The position numbers were made by a program, and so were the translations under genes. From Niastella sp. OAS944 (GTDB lineage: Bacteria > Bacteroidota > Bacteroidia > Chitinophagales > Chitinophagaceae): DNA of 64,000 bases. The stretch covers positions 1-64,000 of the forward strand of contig JANUBW010000015.1 in the NCBI GenBank assembly GCA_024809215.1, in the 5' to 3' direction. This document shows positions 55,864 through 64,000 of the stretch, piece by piece. The notes below the pieces were generated by a model. That model made no database searches, had not been told where the DNA came from, and saw only the letters and a program-made list of their open reading frames with translations. Numbering within the stretch: the first letter of the stretch is position 1; each line of letters begins with the position of its first letter.

Positions 55864-56541
55864 CTATCGTTTATAAGTTACACTAAACGTTTGCACCAGC
55901 ACAGTATCCGTTGTTAATGTGCCCGGTAATTTTTCATCGAACAAATTGTTTATTTTATAGCTATAAGAGTACGTACTGTAATATTGCCCGTTACGAAGGG
56001 TGGCAAAACGCACCACATTCACAAATGGAAAAACCAAACTATTAGCAGCGGTTGAAGCATAGTAATATTGCAAAGTAGTGGTCATATAACCCATAGGGGT
56101 TGGCAATGAGATATAGTATGGTTTATACTTTACAAGGTTATATAAAAATTGATCTGGCTGTTGGGTAAAGTAATTTGAGGTATCCTTGCTTCTAAACTCA
56201 TAATGATCGTCCATTTTGGTTATAACGAACTTCCTTGCCTGGCCGCTACCTGAAATATACAGTGCAGTGTTTTCTTCAACAATTTGAAAAGTGTCGGCGG
56301 ATGTTATATTCGTGGGCGTGAACTGACTGGAATATTTAGTTTTATACTGCGCTATCAGCTCCTGGTCTTTAACTTCTCCATTTTTTGTATACATACGTAC
56401 GGAACTGATATCACCCAGTTTTTCAAAAACAAATTTACCGGCTTCTACAGGCCGCAGGCCTTTATCGCTTTTTTTGCAGGAAATAACAGCGAGGCTAAGG
56501 AATAAAGTGTAAAATGTAGACTTATTATAACGCAAATGCAT
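55864..56541 (-). CDS. Lipoprotein of unknown function
   Basis: 225 residues. An N-terminal hydrophobic stretch ends in LAVISC, a lipobox with lipidated Cys at about 22, followed by a KKSDKG charged linker. The mature part is beta-strand rich with many Tyr/Thr residues (YISGSGQARKFVITKMDDHYEF, YYSTYSYSYKINN). No family recognised. It has no close neighbour on its strand: the island operon starts 248 bp downstream and the metalloprotease terminator lies upstream. Confidence 0.65.
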   Translation of the reverse strand: MHLRYNKSTFYTLFLSLAVISCKKSDKGLRPVEAGKFVFEKLGDISSVRMYTKNGEVKDQELIAQYKTKYSSQFTPTNITSADTFQIVEENTALYISGSGQARKFVITKMDDHYEFRSKDTSNYFTQQPDQFLYNLVKYKPYYISLPTPMGYMTTTLQYYYASTAANSLVFPFVNVVRFATLRNGQYYSTYSYSYKINNLFDEKLPGTLTTDTVLVQTFSVTYKR

Positions 56542-56594
56542 ATGTAAGGTTTTAGAATGGCGATAAATATAATATCCATTCTTTAGATGTACAA

Positions 56595-56632
56595 AAAAGC
56601 GCCTTCAAATCCGGAGATCTGAAGGCGCTTTT
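56595..56632. terminator. Bidirectional intrinsic terminator after the metalloprotease gene
   Basis: A 13-bp stem (56595-56607 / 56620-56632, core GCGCCTTCA) with a 12-nt loop and A-run/T-run flanks on both sides, 24 bp past the metalloprotease stop. Confidence 0.88.
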
Positions 56633-56655
56633 GTTTGAATAAACGGTTAATGCAT

Positions 56656-59130
56656 TTAGTCTTTTTTATAGATCGTCGCATCCAAACGTTCATAAATATC
56701 CTGCAGGTGCTCACGGGTGGCCGTATCTGGCGCCGTGGCAATAGCTGCTTTAACTTTGGCGGCAAGGGTTCTTACCTGTGCTTTGACCACCGATATGATA
56801 TCATTGTTTTTATCTGCAGATGGTACAGAAGGACCTATTGTTAGCATTGCCGGGGCTTTTCCCGAACCTGGAACAAGCCGGATAAGAACTTCCACATACA
56901 CCTTTTGCAGGTTACGGCGATAAATGTCCACGGGTTTATTGGCTGGCAATTCGCTGAAAATGCCTTTTTGCAGATCGTTCAACATATTTGATGGCGTGTA
57001 CGCATTGGCGGGGTCTATCAGCTGGTGCTGTATCAGCTTTTCAAGGCGGTTCGTATTTAACAACAGGTTCAAAAACATTTCCTGTTGCTTAATAATGGCG
57101 CTATAATCGCCCTCGGTCGAAAGCTGGTACAGCTTATTATCTATAAGCCAGGTGGGCGTGGTAAACAGGTATTCCTGTAAGAATTGCATGGCCTGCCGTT
57201 GTTTTTGCACCGGTACAAAGTCAATTGTTACACCCGGTTCTTCTACACTCCGGGGTGTTGTTGTTATGCCGCCTATGTTTTTCAGCACATGGCCTATATA
57301 ACGGCTATACTGGTTCACAATTTCTTTATGCATGGCGCCTGCGTTCTCATACCCTTCACCAGGAACTTTTGTCCACTCAATAAGATGCGGTTGAATACGC
57401 TTCAGGTTTTTGATACCGTAAGCGCCGGCTTTCATGGCGTCATCGCCAAGGTCTTCATTCTGACTGCGCGGATCATTACGGTCGCTTTCCCTGCCAAAGA
57501 AGTATTGTTTACCCGAAGCCAGTTTACGAATGATCCACCTATTAAGGGTATCGGCCTCCGATGCCGCTGATGTGGCAGTTGGTATCAGGCTATACCCCCA
57601 TTCAATGGCCCATTTATCGTAATCGCCAATACGGGGCATCAGGCCTTTCTCTCCTATATTGTCTTCAGGTTGCGCCACATAATTAAATCGGGCATAATCC
57701 ATTATAGATGGCGTATGGCCATGCGCTTCAACCCAGGCTTTATTACGCAGGTTCTCTACAGGAACGGTGGAAGAAGCCCCCCAGTTATGGCGCAACCCCA
57801 ATGTATGACCTACTTCGTGGCTCGAAACAAAACGTACCAGCTTACCCATCAGTGAATCGCTGAGTCGGGGCGTGCGGGCACGCGGATCAACAGCCGCAGT
57901 TTGTATAAAATACCATTTATACAACAGGTCCATAACGTTATGGTACCAACTGATGTGTGTTTCCAGTATTTCGCCGCTGCGCGGGTCGGTTACACAGGGG
58001 CCCATAGCATTGGGAATATTAGAGGGTTTGTATACCAATACAGAATGCCGCGCGTCTTCGAGGCTCCAGGTGGAATCGTTAACAGGCGCCTCTTTGCCCA
58101 AAATGGCATTTTTAAATCCAGCCTTCTCAAATGCCACCTGCCAGTCGTTGATGCCCGCCAGCAAATAAGGCACCCATTTTTTGGGCGTAGCAGGGTCAAT
58201 ATAAATAACGATCGGTTTTTGCGGCTCCACCAGTTCACCGCGGTTGTACCGCTCCCTGTCTTCTGGTTTGGGCTCCAATCGCCAGCGCGAGATATTGTAA
58301 TTTGTTTTCACGCCCTGTGGGTTGGCGTCATAATCAACAAAGCCGTTAGCAAAATACCCAACCCGGCTGTCGTAATAGCGGGCCTGCATAGGCGTTTTAG
58401 GCAACAATAGTATAGAACTGTTCAGGCCTAATGTGGCTGGCGTAGTGCCTTTAGTATAAGTTTTGGTGGCCCTTATCTCTATGTTGACCGGGAAGGCTTT
58501 TACACTTTCTGTGTAAGAGCGATCGGCCAGCAGAGCGGCCAGACCGTACTTCTTTTTATTAATGCCGCTGAAGAAAAGCAGCTCATTATCGCCATTGATA
58601 TAATCGGTAAGATCTATTACTGTACCGTCGGCGCCCTTTGAAAAAGCCTTGATGTCGAATGCCGCAACAATGGGTTGCACATTGTTGTTGATGAAGGAAC
58701 GGTACAAACCGTTTTCGCTGCTATCAGTAGAACGGTCGGGGTAGGAAATGCTTTTTATAAACATTTTATTGTTGGGCCCCTTTTCAAACCTTATCACACT
58801 CTCTCCTATTTCGTCGCCTACAAAACCAATCTGGCTCACCCTTAATTCCGCGGCTGCGGCATATACCCGGTTCACCACCAGCAGGTCTCTATGTAACAAC
58901 GAATCGGGTATCTCGAAATAATACCTGTCCTCTACTTTGTGTACATTGAAAAAACCCTGCTGTGTTTTTGCTTTAGCGGTTATAATCTCGTTGTAAGGCT
59001 TGGGCGCACTGGCCGGCCGTGCCGCCGGCCTGGGAGTTGATGTAGAGTCGCCTGTTTTCACCTGGGCCATACCGGCAGTAGCGGCAATGGTTGCCCCAAA
59101 CATGAACAGGGCATGTTTTATAATTTTCAT
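56656..59130 (-). CDS. Secreted zinc-dependent metalloprotease (DUF5117/DUF5118 type)
   Basis: 824 residues with a signal peptide (MKIIKHALFMFGATIAAT). The extended zinc motif is HEVGHTLGLRH (His438, Glu439, His442, His448), i.e. the metzincin-like HExxHxxGxxH, with WGASS after it. Upstream regions (DRYYFEIPDSLLHRDLLVVNRV; ETHISWYHNVMDLLYKWYF) match the N-terminal domains of this large Bacteroidota family. It is a periplasmic or surface peptidase, last gene of the SusD operon and followed by a terminator. The substrate is inferred to be a protein or peptide. The catalytic residues are intact. Confidence 0.9.
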   Translation of the reverse strand: MKIIKHALFMFGATIAATAGMAQVKTGDSTSTPRPAARPASAPKPYNEIITAKAKTQQGFFNVHKVEDRYYFEIPDSLLHRDLLVVNRVYAAAAELRVSQIGFVGDEIGESVIRFEKGPNNKMFIKSISYPDRSTDSSENGLYRSFINNNVQPIVAAFDIKAFSKGADGTVIDLTDYINGDNELLFFSGINKKKYGLAALLADRSYTESVKAFPVNIEIRATKTYTKGTTPATLGLNSSILLLPKTPMQARYYDSRVGYFANGFVDYDANPQGVKTNYNISRWRLEPKPEDRERYNRGELVEPQKPIVIYIDPATPKKWVPYLLAGINDWQVAFEKAGFKNAILGKEAPVNDSTWSLEDARHSVLVYKPSNIPNAMGPCVTDPRSGEILETHISWYHNVMDLLYKWYFIQTAAVDPRARTPRLSDSLMGKLVRFVSSHEVGHTLGLRHNWGASSTVPVENLRNKAWVEAHGHTPSIMDYARFNYVAQPEDNIGEKGLMPRIGDYDKWAIEWGYSLIPTATSAASEADTLNRWIIRKLASGKQYFFGRESDRNDPRSQNEDLGDDAMKAGAYGIKNLKRIQPHLIEWTKVPGEGYENAGAMHKEIVNQYSRYIGHVLKNIGGITTTPRSVEEPGVTIDFVPVQKQRQAMQFLQEYLFTTPTWLIDNKLYQLSTEGDYSAIIKQQEMFLNLLLNTNRLEKLIQHQLIDPANAYTPSNMLNDLQKGIFSELPANKPVDIYRRNLQKVYVEVLIRLVPGSGKAPAMLTIGPSVPSADKNNDIISVVKAQVRTLAAKVKAAIATAPDTATREHLQDIYERLDATIYKKD

Positions 59131-59184
59131 GATGTTACGCTGTAATTTTAAATGGTTGGTTGAGGTAGCTTTGAAGTATGGGGT

Positions 59185-60285
59185 TTAATTCTTATTCAGT
59201 AGTTCAGCCAGTTTATGGTCCAGCGCCGCTCCGTGTACATCATGCGCAATGATCTTGCCATCGGGACTGATCAAAAAGTTTTGCGGAACCGATTCAACGC
59301 CATACAGGTCAACAGCTTCATTTCCGTACACACTTACCCATGGCAATTTGAAACCGCGCGACAATTTTAGCCATTGGGCCTTATCATCGCGGTTAGTTGA
59401 TTTGGTGATCATAGAAACATCAAGGATGTTAAACTCCCTGTCTTTAAACGTTGCAAAGGTTTTTCTTAAATGACGCTTTTCGTTCATACAGGGCCCACAG
59501 GTGGTTGACCAAAAGTTCAGTAATACATATTTGCCTTTAAAATCGCTCAGCGAAACCGGTTTATCTGCTGTATCCTTTGAAGTAAAATCATACGCCTGCG
59601 TACCCGGTTTTGTTTTTTCCCAAATGGCTATTGTATGACCATATATTTTCCCAGGTCCTTCTTTTTTGACACGGTCAGATAATAAATGATACAGGGGCCC
59701 TACTTCGTCTACATTTGGCGTTTTACCATATTCATACCGCACCAACCTGAAACTTACATAGGAATCGGGATGGGTTTTAATAAATTGGGCATTTACTGCT
59801 TTTTCAGCAGCCATTATTTCTTTTAATTTTTCATTATACTCATCGCGTGAAACTTTTGCCGTGTACAATTGCCATTTTTTTTCTTTAACCGGTTTCAAGA
59901 GGGCCCTAAGCTCCTGGTAATTATGATTCTCTATCCCGCCTTTAACCATTGCCGTGTGCAGTGAATCGCCGGTAATGGTAATAACCCCGTTCTCAATAAA
60001 AAGATCGAGCATTTCATGTTGCCCGTTGGTATTTAATGGCTCTCCTTTTCGCCGCAGGTAAAGTGTTGCTTCAACCGGAAAGTTGGCTGTTCCTTTTAAT
60101 TCAAACCGGCCATTGTTCAGCATCGCAGAATCTTCTATAAAGGAATAATCGGGCAGTTGCTGAAAGGAAAGATAAATTTTTGCAGGTGCGTTTAAATTAC
60201 CCAGCCTGCCTTTTATTACATATTTTACCTGAGCCAGTAATCCTATGGGCAATAGCATGCCCATCATGATCATGATCTTTTTCAT
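59185..60285 (-). CDS. TlpA-type thioredoxin-fold oxidoreductase with DUF4369 domain
   Basis: 366 residues with a signal peptide (MKKIMIMMGMLLPIGLLAQ). The N-terminal half is DUF4369-like (VIKGRLGNLNAPAKIYLSF, FIENGVITITGDSLH). The C-terminal AhpC/TSA-TlpA domain has VLLNFWSTTCGPCMNEK, so a complete redox CxxC, and VESVPQNFLISPDGKI with the cis-proline. It acts in the periplasm as a thiol-disulfide reductase. The redox proteins at 59185 and 60325 sit together in the SusD operon, a common arrangement next to large exported metalloproteases. Confidence 0.9.
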   Translation of the reverse strand: MKKIMIMMGMLLPIGLLAQVKYVIKGRLGNLNAPAKIYLSFQQLPDYSFIEDSAMLNNGRFELKGTANFPVEATLYLRRKGEPLNTNGQHEMLDLFIENGVITITGDSLHTAMVKGGIENHNYQELRALLKPVKEKKWQLYTAKVSRDEYNEKLKEIMAAEKAVNAQFIKTHPDSYVSFRLVRYEYGKTPNVDEVGPLYHLLSDRVKKEGPGKIYGHTIAIWEKTKPGTQAYDFTSKDTADKPVSLSDFKGKYVLLNFWSTTCGPCMNEKRHLRKTFATFKDREFNILDVSMITKSTNRDDKAQWLKLSRGFKLPWVSVYGNEAVDLYGVESVPQNFLISPDGKIIAHDVHGAALDHKLAELLNKN

Positions 60286-60324
60286 TATGCATTTTTTATT
60301 TCTTACTTCTTACCTCCTGCTTAC

Positions 60325-61626
60325 CTATTCCTCATCCAACAGTTCCCCTTTTTGCATATGCGTGAGGTTGTTTTGTACTATATCGCGGTGAAGACTTATA
60401 GTAGGAAGACAGTTCAGTGCTTTTGTTTTTACGAGTATGGCATTGGTGGTATCGCCGCTTTCATACAACAGGTTGGCATAAAAAGTAAGCGCGGGCGAAA
60501 AGTTTGGTATAAGCTCGAGCGCTGCTTTTGACCATCGCATGGCTTTCAGTACCACTTCCTTTTCATCCCTGAAATGTTCGTAGTATATTTTGGCATTTTC
60601 GCTTACCGTAAATGCGCCGTTGTACATGGCGGCATCTGCAGCTTTTTGTTCCGGTGTTTGCACTACGCCCTTCTTCACCGGCGCTACCGGTTTCAGTTGT
60701 GCGCAAATACTGTCGAGCCAGTGGTTCGCCTGCTTGCCAAACTTTTTCCAGTTGCCGGTAGCTGAATAAAATTCAAGCCAGTCGCCCTCCCCTTTTCCGT
60801 ACGATCCCGGTAACACAGCCATTTTATTTTTTGCGGCAATGTAGTTTTTCATGGCTGTTTCATTGCCGGCTTCGAGTGCATAAATGCGTGTATTGCTGAG
60901 CAACATGTCGTTGGCAAACTGTAGCGCTTCGCGTTGCAGGGTGTTGGCCTGCCGGCGAAAGTCTTCACTGTATTGTTCCAGTACTTTGGCAGCCCTGCCG
61001 CCATAGTATAGTTCCCGGGGATGTTTTATAAGGAATGCCATCATTTCGGGGCTGCCGGGGCGTATGGCGGTTTGTACGGCCAGGTATTGCTCTATTTCGC
61101 CAAAAACATGCATTTGGTTGGCCATTAGTTTATCAATATACAGGCGAAGGAAAGCAGTATCTTTTTTCTTAGCCGCATACTGCGCTTTCAGCCGCGGCAG
61201 GCTGTAGGGATTGGTAAACTCCTGCCGGGCGGTTGCAGCTATGTTCAGGAAAACAGAATCTTTGCAATAGCCTACTCCTTTGTTATAAACGGCGCCTTTG
61301 TCGTCGAGGAAAAGGTAAGTAGGATAATACTTTATTTTATATTTTGCAACCAGCGCTTTGCCTTCTCCTTTTTCTCCATCTATTTTAAGGCTCACGAAAC
61401 CGGCGTTAAAAAACTGACCCACATTCTCCTGTTTAAAGACTGTGTTGGCCATTTGCCGGCAGGGGCCGCACCAGGCGGTATAAAAATCAATAAACACCAG
61501 TTTGTTTTCTGCTTTTGCTTTGGCGCAGGCAGCCGCAAAGCTCCCGTGCTCAAAATTGATGCCCTGTGATCTCGTGGTAAGCGAAAGGCATAATAGCGCG
61601 AATACCAGCCGGAGTACTTTTCTCAT
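60325..61626 (-). CDS. Thioredoxin-family protein, exported
   Basis: 433 residues with a signal peptide (MRKVLRLVFALLCLSLTT). The thioredoxin domain (about 25-135) carries FIDFYTAWCGPCRQM (active CxxC), the strand FVSLKIDGEKGEG and the cis-proline region KIKYYPTYLFLDD. A helical C-terminal part of about 280 residues follows (repeats such as FSPALTFYANLLYESGDTTNAI, TPR-like), giving an architecture more like a periplasmic chaperone or adapter. The start lies 15 bp after the preceding gene's end. Confidence 0.87.
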   Translation of the reverse strand: MRKVLRLVFALLCLSLTTRSQGINFEHGSFAAACAKAKAENKLVFIDFYTAWCGPCRQMANTVFKQENVGQFFNAGFVSLKIDGEKGEGKALVAKYKIKYYPTYLFLDDKGAVYNKGVGYCKDSVFLNIAATARQEFTNPYSLPRLKAQYAAKKKDTAFLRLYIDKLMANQMHVFGEIEQYLAVQTAIRPGSPEMMAFLIKHPRELYYGGRAAKVLEQYSEDFRRQANTLQREALQFANDMLLSNTRIYALEAGNETAMKNYIAAKNKMAVLPGSYGKGEGDWLEFYSATGNWKKFGKQANHWLDSICAQLKPVAPVKKGVVQTPEQKAADAAMYNGAFTVSENAKIYYEHFRDEKEVVLKAMRWSKAALELIPNFSPALTFYANLLYESGDTTNAILVKTKALNCLPTISLHRDIVQNNLTHMQKGELLDEE

Positions 61627-61640
61627 ATCAACATGTGTTT

Positions 61641-62597
61641 TTAATCTTGTTTATTTCCTATTGCCTGTATATCTATATTGTAATTCTTTTTAAAATAATC
61701 CACCAGCAGGTTATACTTTTTGCGGGTAAGCCCCTGCACATCAACAGTTGGATTAAGCATATAGGCATCGAGGCTGGCTTTTGGTTTTGCACAAATGGTA
61801 TCGAGGAATGCCAGGATATCTGTCATGGGGTTAGGCGCCCTGCCCGAAACAACGGTATCATATCCATACTTGTATTGATTTGCTTTGGTGAGGCTGCCTA
61901 CGGAATAATCGCTTACCTTAAAAAAATCGGCCGGCACGGGCACGAGGGCCGGAACGGTGCTTACCAAAGGGTACATCAGGTGTTTCAGAAATAACCTGTT
62001 CAGTTGCGCTTTCAGTTGCAGTTTGGAAGCCAGCGCATAGGTATTGAATGCCGTATCAATTTTAGGCAGCGTAAGATGATCGATGCCTTCAATGGGAATT
62101 ATAACAGGGTTCAACCACGGCGTATCATATACTTTGGTATTATTATTCCAGCGGGTATTGTATATAAGCCCGGCCAGCAATATTTTCTGGGGCAGGTATT
62201 TTTTCTTAAAATCTTCGGGGTAAAAGCTGAACCAGTACTGGTCCATAAAATCAAGCGCCGATTGTATGGCAATGGAATCACCGCTGCGCATGATAACCGG
62301 TCCGGGTAATGCTGCGGTGCCACCAACAGGCGGCGAGGCCAGGTTATAACTGAGCTGGTAATTAAAATCGATGTCGGAAAATTTATACAGAATGTACGAA
62401 TTGTACCGGTTAAAATAATCAAGTATGGCGTTATCAAAGGAAGCATTACCCTGCGGCAGCTGGTAACGCTGTGTTGATTTTTCTGAAACCTGCGGCGGAT
62501 TTTTGTCTTTGCTGCAGGCTACTATCCCTACAGCTAAGAAACATACCATTGATAACCCCAGGACTGCTTTTTCGAAAATATTATTGAACAGTTGCAT
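61641..62597 (-). CDS. Lipoprotein of the SusD operon, metallopeptidase-like without HExxH
   Basis: 318 residues. A hydrophobic N-terminus ends in VGIVAC, a lipobox with the lipidated Cys near residue 28. The sequence style (YILYKFSDIDFNYQL; YWFSFYPEDFKKKYLPQKILL; FFKVSDYSVGSLT) resembles the 'putative zinc-binding metallopeptidase' lipoproteins that accompany SusC/SusD pairs in Bacteroidota. At the expected helix the sequence is LFLKHLMYPL, with no HExxH, so it is probably inactive as a peptidase and may serve in substrate binding. The family assignment is moderate. Confidence 0.6.
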   Translation of the reverse strand: MQLFNNIFEKAVLGLSMVCFLAVGIVACSKDKNPPQVSEKSTQRYQLPQGNASFDNAILDYFNRYNSYILYKFSDIDFNYQLSYNLASPPVGGTAALPGPVIMRSGDSIAIQSALDFMDQYWFSFYPEDFKKKYLPQKILLAGLIYNTRWNNNTKVYDTPWLNPVIIPIEGIDHLTLPKIDTAFNTYALASKLQLKAQLNRLFLKHLMYPLVSTVPALVPVPADFFKVSDYSVGSLTKANQYKYGYDTVVSGRAPNPMTDILAFLDTICAKPKASLDAYMLNPTVDVQGLTRKKYNLLVDYFKKNYNIDIQAIGNKQD

Positions 62598-62648
62598 AGA
62601 TCATTGTACTAATTGTTTGAAAAGAGGTTTACTGTTTGCCTGGTATTT

Positions 62649-64000
62649 CTATGGGTTTTGTTCCAGGGCCGTGTTGGCTTCGATGGCATTTGCCGGAAAT
62701 TTCATTACATAACGGTTGCTGCCCTGCGGCAACGTATAGGTTTCTACGGGAAGCGCTGCATTGGTTACAATCGGTTCATTGGGGTTGAACGTGTGCTCAA
62801 TAGAAGGCATTCCATAACGGCGCAGATCGAACCAGCGGAACTCTTCAAAAGTGAACTCCCTTCTTCTTTCATTGAGGCAAAACTGCAACACCTGTTGCGG
62901 ATCGTTGTTCAGCGAAGACAATAATACCGTGGCATTGGCCGCGCCGGTTTTAAAACGTTTTATGCGCAGGGCGTTCAGATCGTCCAGCGTTTTTTGCAAA
63001 AGCGATGCATCGCCATTTTTTATGGCATTGCGTACATATGCTTCGGCCCTGTTCACATACGCTTCGGCCATACGAAAACAACGGCTGGCCACGCCACTGC
63101 CTGCGTACATCTTTGAATTCATGTAATACCCGCTTAACCTCGTAAGAAAATAGTTGGGGGCAGGGTTGCTTGAACTCCACACCCCAAAACGCATGTCATT
63201 GGTTTCGTACAGGCTGATAAGCTGGGAAGAAGCTATACACGAATAGTTACCCATATTCAATGCACTCCAGTCGCCGCCTATTAAGTTGCTGAAAAGAAAT
63301 AACATTTCTGTGTTGGAGGGCTCTATAAAACTGCCGTTCTTAGTACCATTATACACTTGCGCTACCGGCACGGTACGGGAATTAAGATCTGCCAGTATGG
63401 GGTATTCTGCCAATAGCCGGCCGGTATAGTCAATTACCTTGTCCCATTCTTCCATATACAGGTAAATGCGGCTGGCCAGCAACCAGGCTGTACGGTAGTT
63501 AACCCGGTATACTGTAGAGATCTTTTTTTGTTTCTCCAGCAGGGCTATGGCTGTTTCTATATCATCGGTAATAAGATCATACACCTGTTTTACCGTACTG
63601 CGGCGAACAGCTTCATCGGAGATGTTCCCATTGCGAATGATGGGAACACCCAAACTGGCGCCCGGGTCGTGCACGGCATCGTTATAAGGCCAGCCATACA
63701 GGTTCACAAGCATAAGGTAATAATAGGCCCGCAGTACCAATGCCTCGCCCTTTATCTGCTCTTTCTCCGCCTCGGTGCCGCTTACATCGGGTAACATATC
63801 CATTACTACATTACAGCCCCTGATGCGGTTATACAGGTTTTGATATGGATTATTTGCACCGCCGGCCGAACCTAGGGCCGCCTGTTCGTATACGTTATCA
63901 GACCAGAGATAGAACGGTTTTATATAGTTTAGGAGGCTGGTGCTCGTAGCAAGATTCTGCAGGTGCATATCATCGTCCATCAAATTCAGGTAATTGCAGA
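62649..64000 (-). CDS. SusD/RagB family nutrient-binding lipoprotein, 5'-truncated at the window edge
   Basis: At least 450 residues; the frame stays open to the window end, and its last visible residues read CNYLNLMDDD, so the lipoprotein start should lie just outside. Diagnostic SusD blocks are YNRIRGCNVVMDMLP, EALVLRAYYYLMLVNLYG, RMAEAYVNRAEAYV, and the C-terminal ERRREFTFEEFRWFDLRRYG and FNPNEPI. SusD proteins cap a SusC TonB receptor and bind glycans or peptides at the cell surface. The downstream metalloprotease and thiol-redox genes favour a peptide-type substrate over glycans, which is inference. Confidence 0.93.
   Translation of the reverse strand, partial: CNYLNLMDDDMHLQNLATSTSLLNYIKPFYLWSDNVYEQAALGSAGGANNPYQNLYNRIRGCNVVMDMLPDVSGTEAEKEQIKGEALVLRAYYYLMLVNLYGWPYNDAVHDPGASLGVPIIRNGNISDEAVRRSTVKQVYDLITDDIETAIALLEKQKKISTVYRVNYRTAWLLASRIYLYMEEWDKVIDYTGRLLAEYPILADLNSRTVPVAQVYNGTKNGSFIEPSNTEMLFLFSNLIGGDWSALNMGNYSCIASSQLISLYETNDMRFGVWSSSNPAPNYFLTRLSGYYMNSKMYAGSGVASRCFRMAEAYVNRAEAYVRNAIKNGDASLLQKTLDDLNALRIKRFKTGAANATVLLSSLNNDPQQVLQFCLNERRREFTFEEFRWFDLRRYGMPSIEHTFNPNEPIVTNAALPVETYTLPQGSNRYVMKFPANAIEANTALEQNP

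Noticed and set aside
61641-62597. Calling the SusD-operon lipoprotein an active zinc metallopeptidase
   Set aside because: The HExxH motif is missing where the family has it (LFLKHLMYPL), so only a resemblance is reported.

Overview
The window reads as a chromosomal piece of a Bacteroidota bacterium, most likely in the Chitinophagaceae (Niastella/Chitinophaga type). The basis is the set of lineage-typical families: gliding-motility and type IX secretion C-terminal sorting domains, a PorP/SprF protein, GLPGLI, carboxypeptidase-regulatory plus TonB-dependent receptors, SusD, LytS/LytTR, DUF4230, DUF4349, FtsX-type permeases of the 'MFKNYL..WRNI' kind, and TAnnTTTG-type promoters. No rRNA, tRNA, insertion sequence or CRISPR array was seen.

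Layout. (1) 1-8336: the 3' part of a giant repeat adhesin made of 52-residue units at an exact 156-bp period with a type IX C-terminus, followed by its PorP/SprF partner. (2) 8343-11944 (-): a GLPGLI protein and a TonB-type outer-membrane barrel. (3) 12139-16153 (+): LytS kinase, LytTR regulator, AraC regulator, an NTF2-like protein and an exported rhamnose-mutarotase-like protein. (4) 16175-19592 (-): DUF1826, a small protein and a TonB receptor, separated by a 21-bp-stem terminator. (5) 19810-27033 (+): a 2407-residue secreted mosaic with an alginate-lyase-like domain. (6) 27117-36737: a DapF-like protein lacking both catalytic cysteines, an overlooked 51-residue membrane protein, an ABC permease, several secreted proteins and a TPR lipoprotein. 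(7) 36808-37549: DUF4230 and the decayed tail of an AraC gene.

(8) 37559-55616 is the most notable part. A five-gene minus-strand operon (55616 down to 46597) encodes a caspase fused to a STAND-like module without the P-loop lysine, a MoxR AAA+ ATPase, a vWA protein, a large VMAP-like protein that looks like a dead caspase, and a SLOG protein with two pYEATS domains. Abutting it tail to tail with no spacer is a plus-strand caspase / alpha-beta hydrolase fusion (43201-46596). Divergent from that gene is a four-gene operon (42981 down to 37559) of TPR, SUKH-like, DUF4349 and helical-repeat proteins. The five-gene operon fits the MoxR/vWA/VMAP 'ternary' class of NTP-dependent conflict systems predicted by comparative genomics. 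In this reading AAA+/vWA/VMAP gates a caspase effector and SLOG/pYEATS senses a nucleotide or other ligand. The dead caspase, the SLOG-pYEATS protein and the convergent caspase-hydrolase are the parts I cannot match to a described system.

(9) 55864-64000 (-): a lipoprotein, then an operon of SusD (cut by the right edge), a lipoprotein, a thioredoxin, a TlpA-type oxidoreductase and a large zinc metalloprotease, i.e. a nutrient (probably peptide) uptake locus. Its SusC would lie just outside the window.
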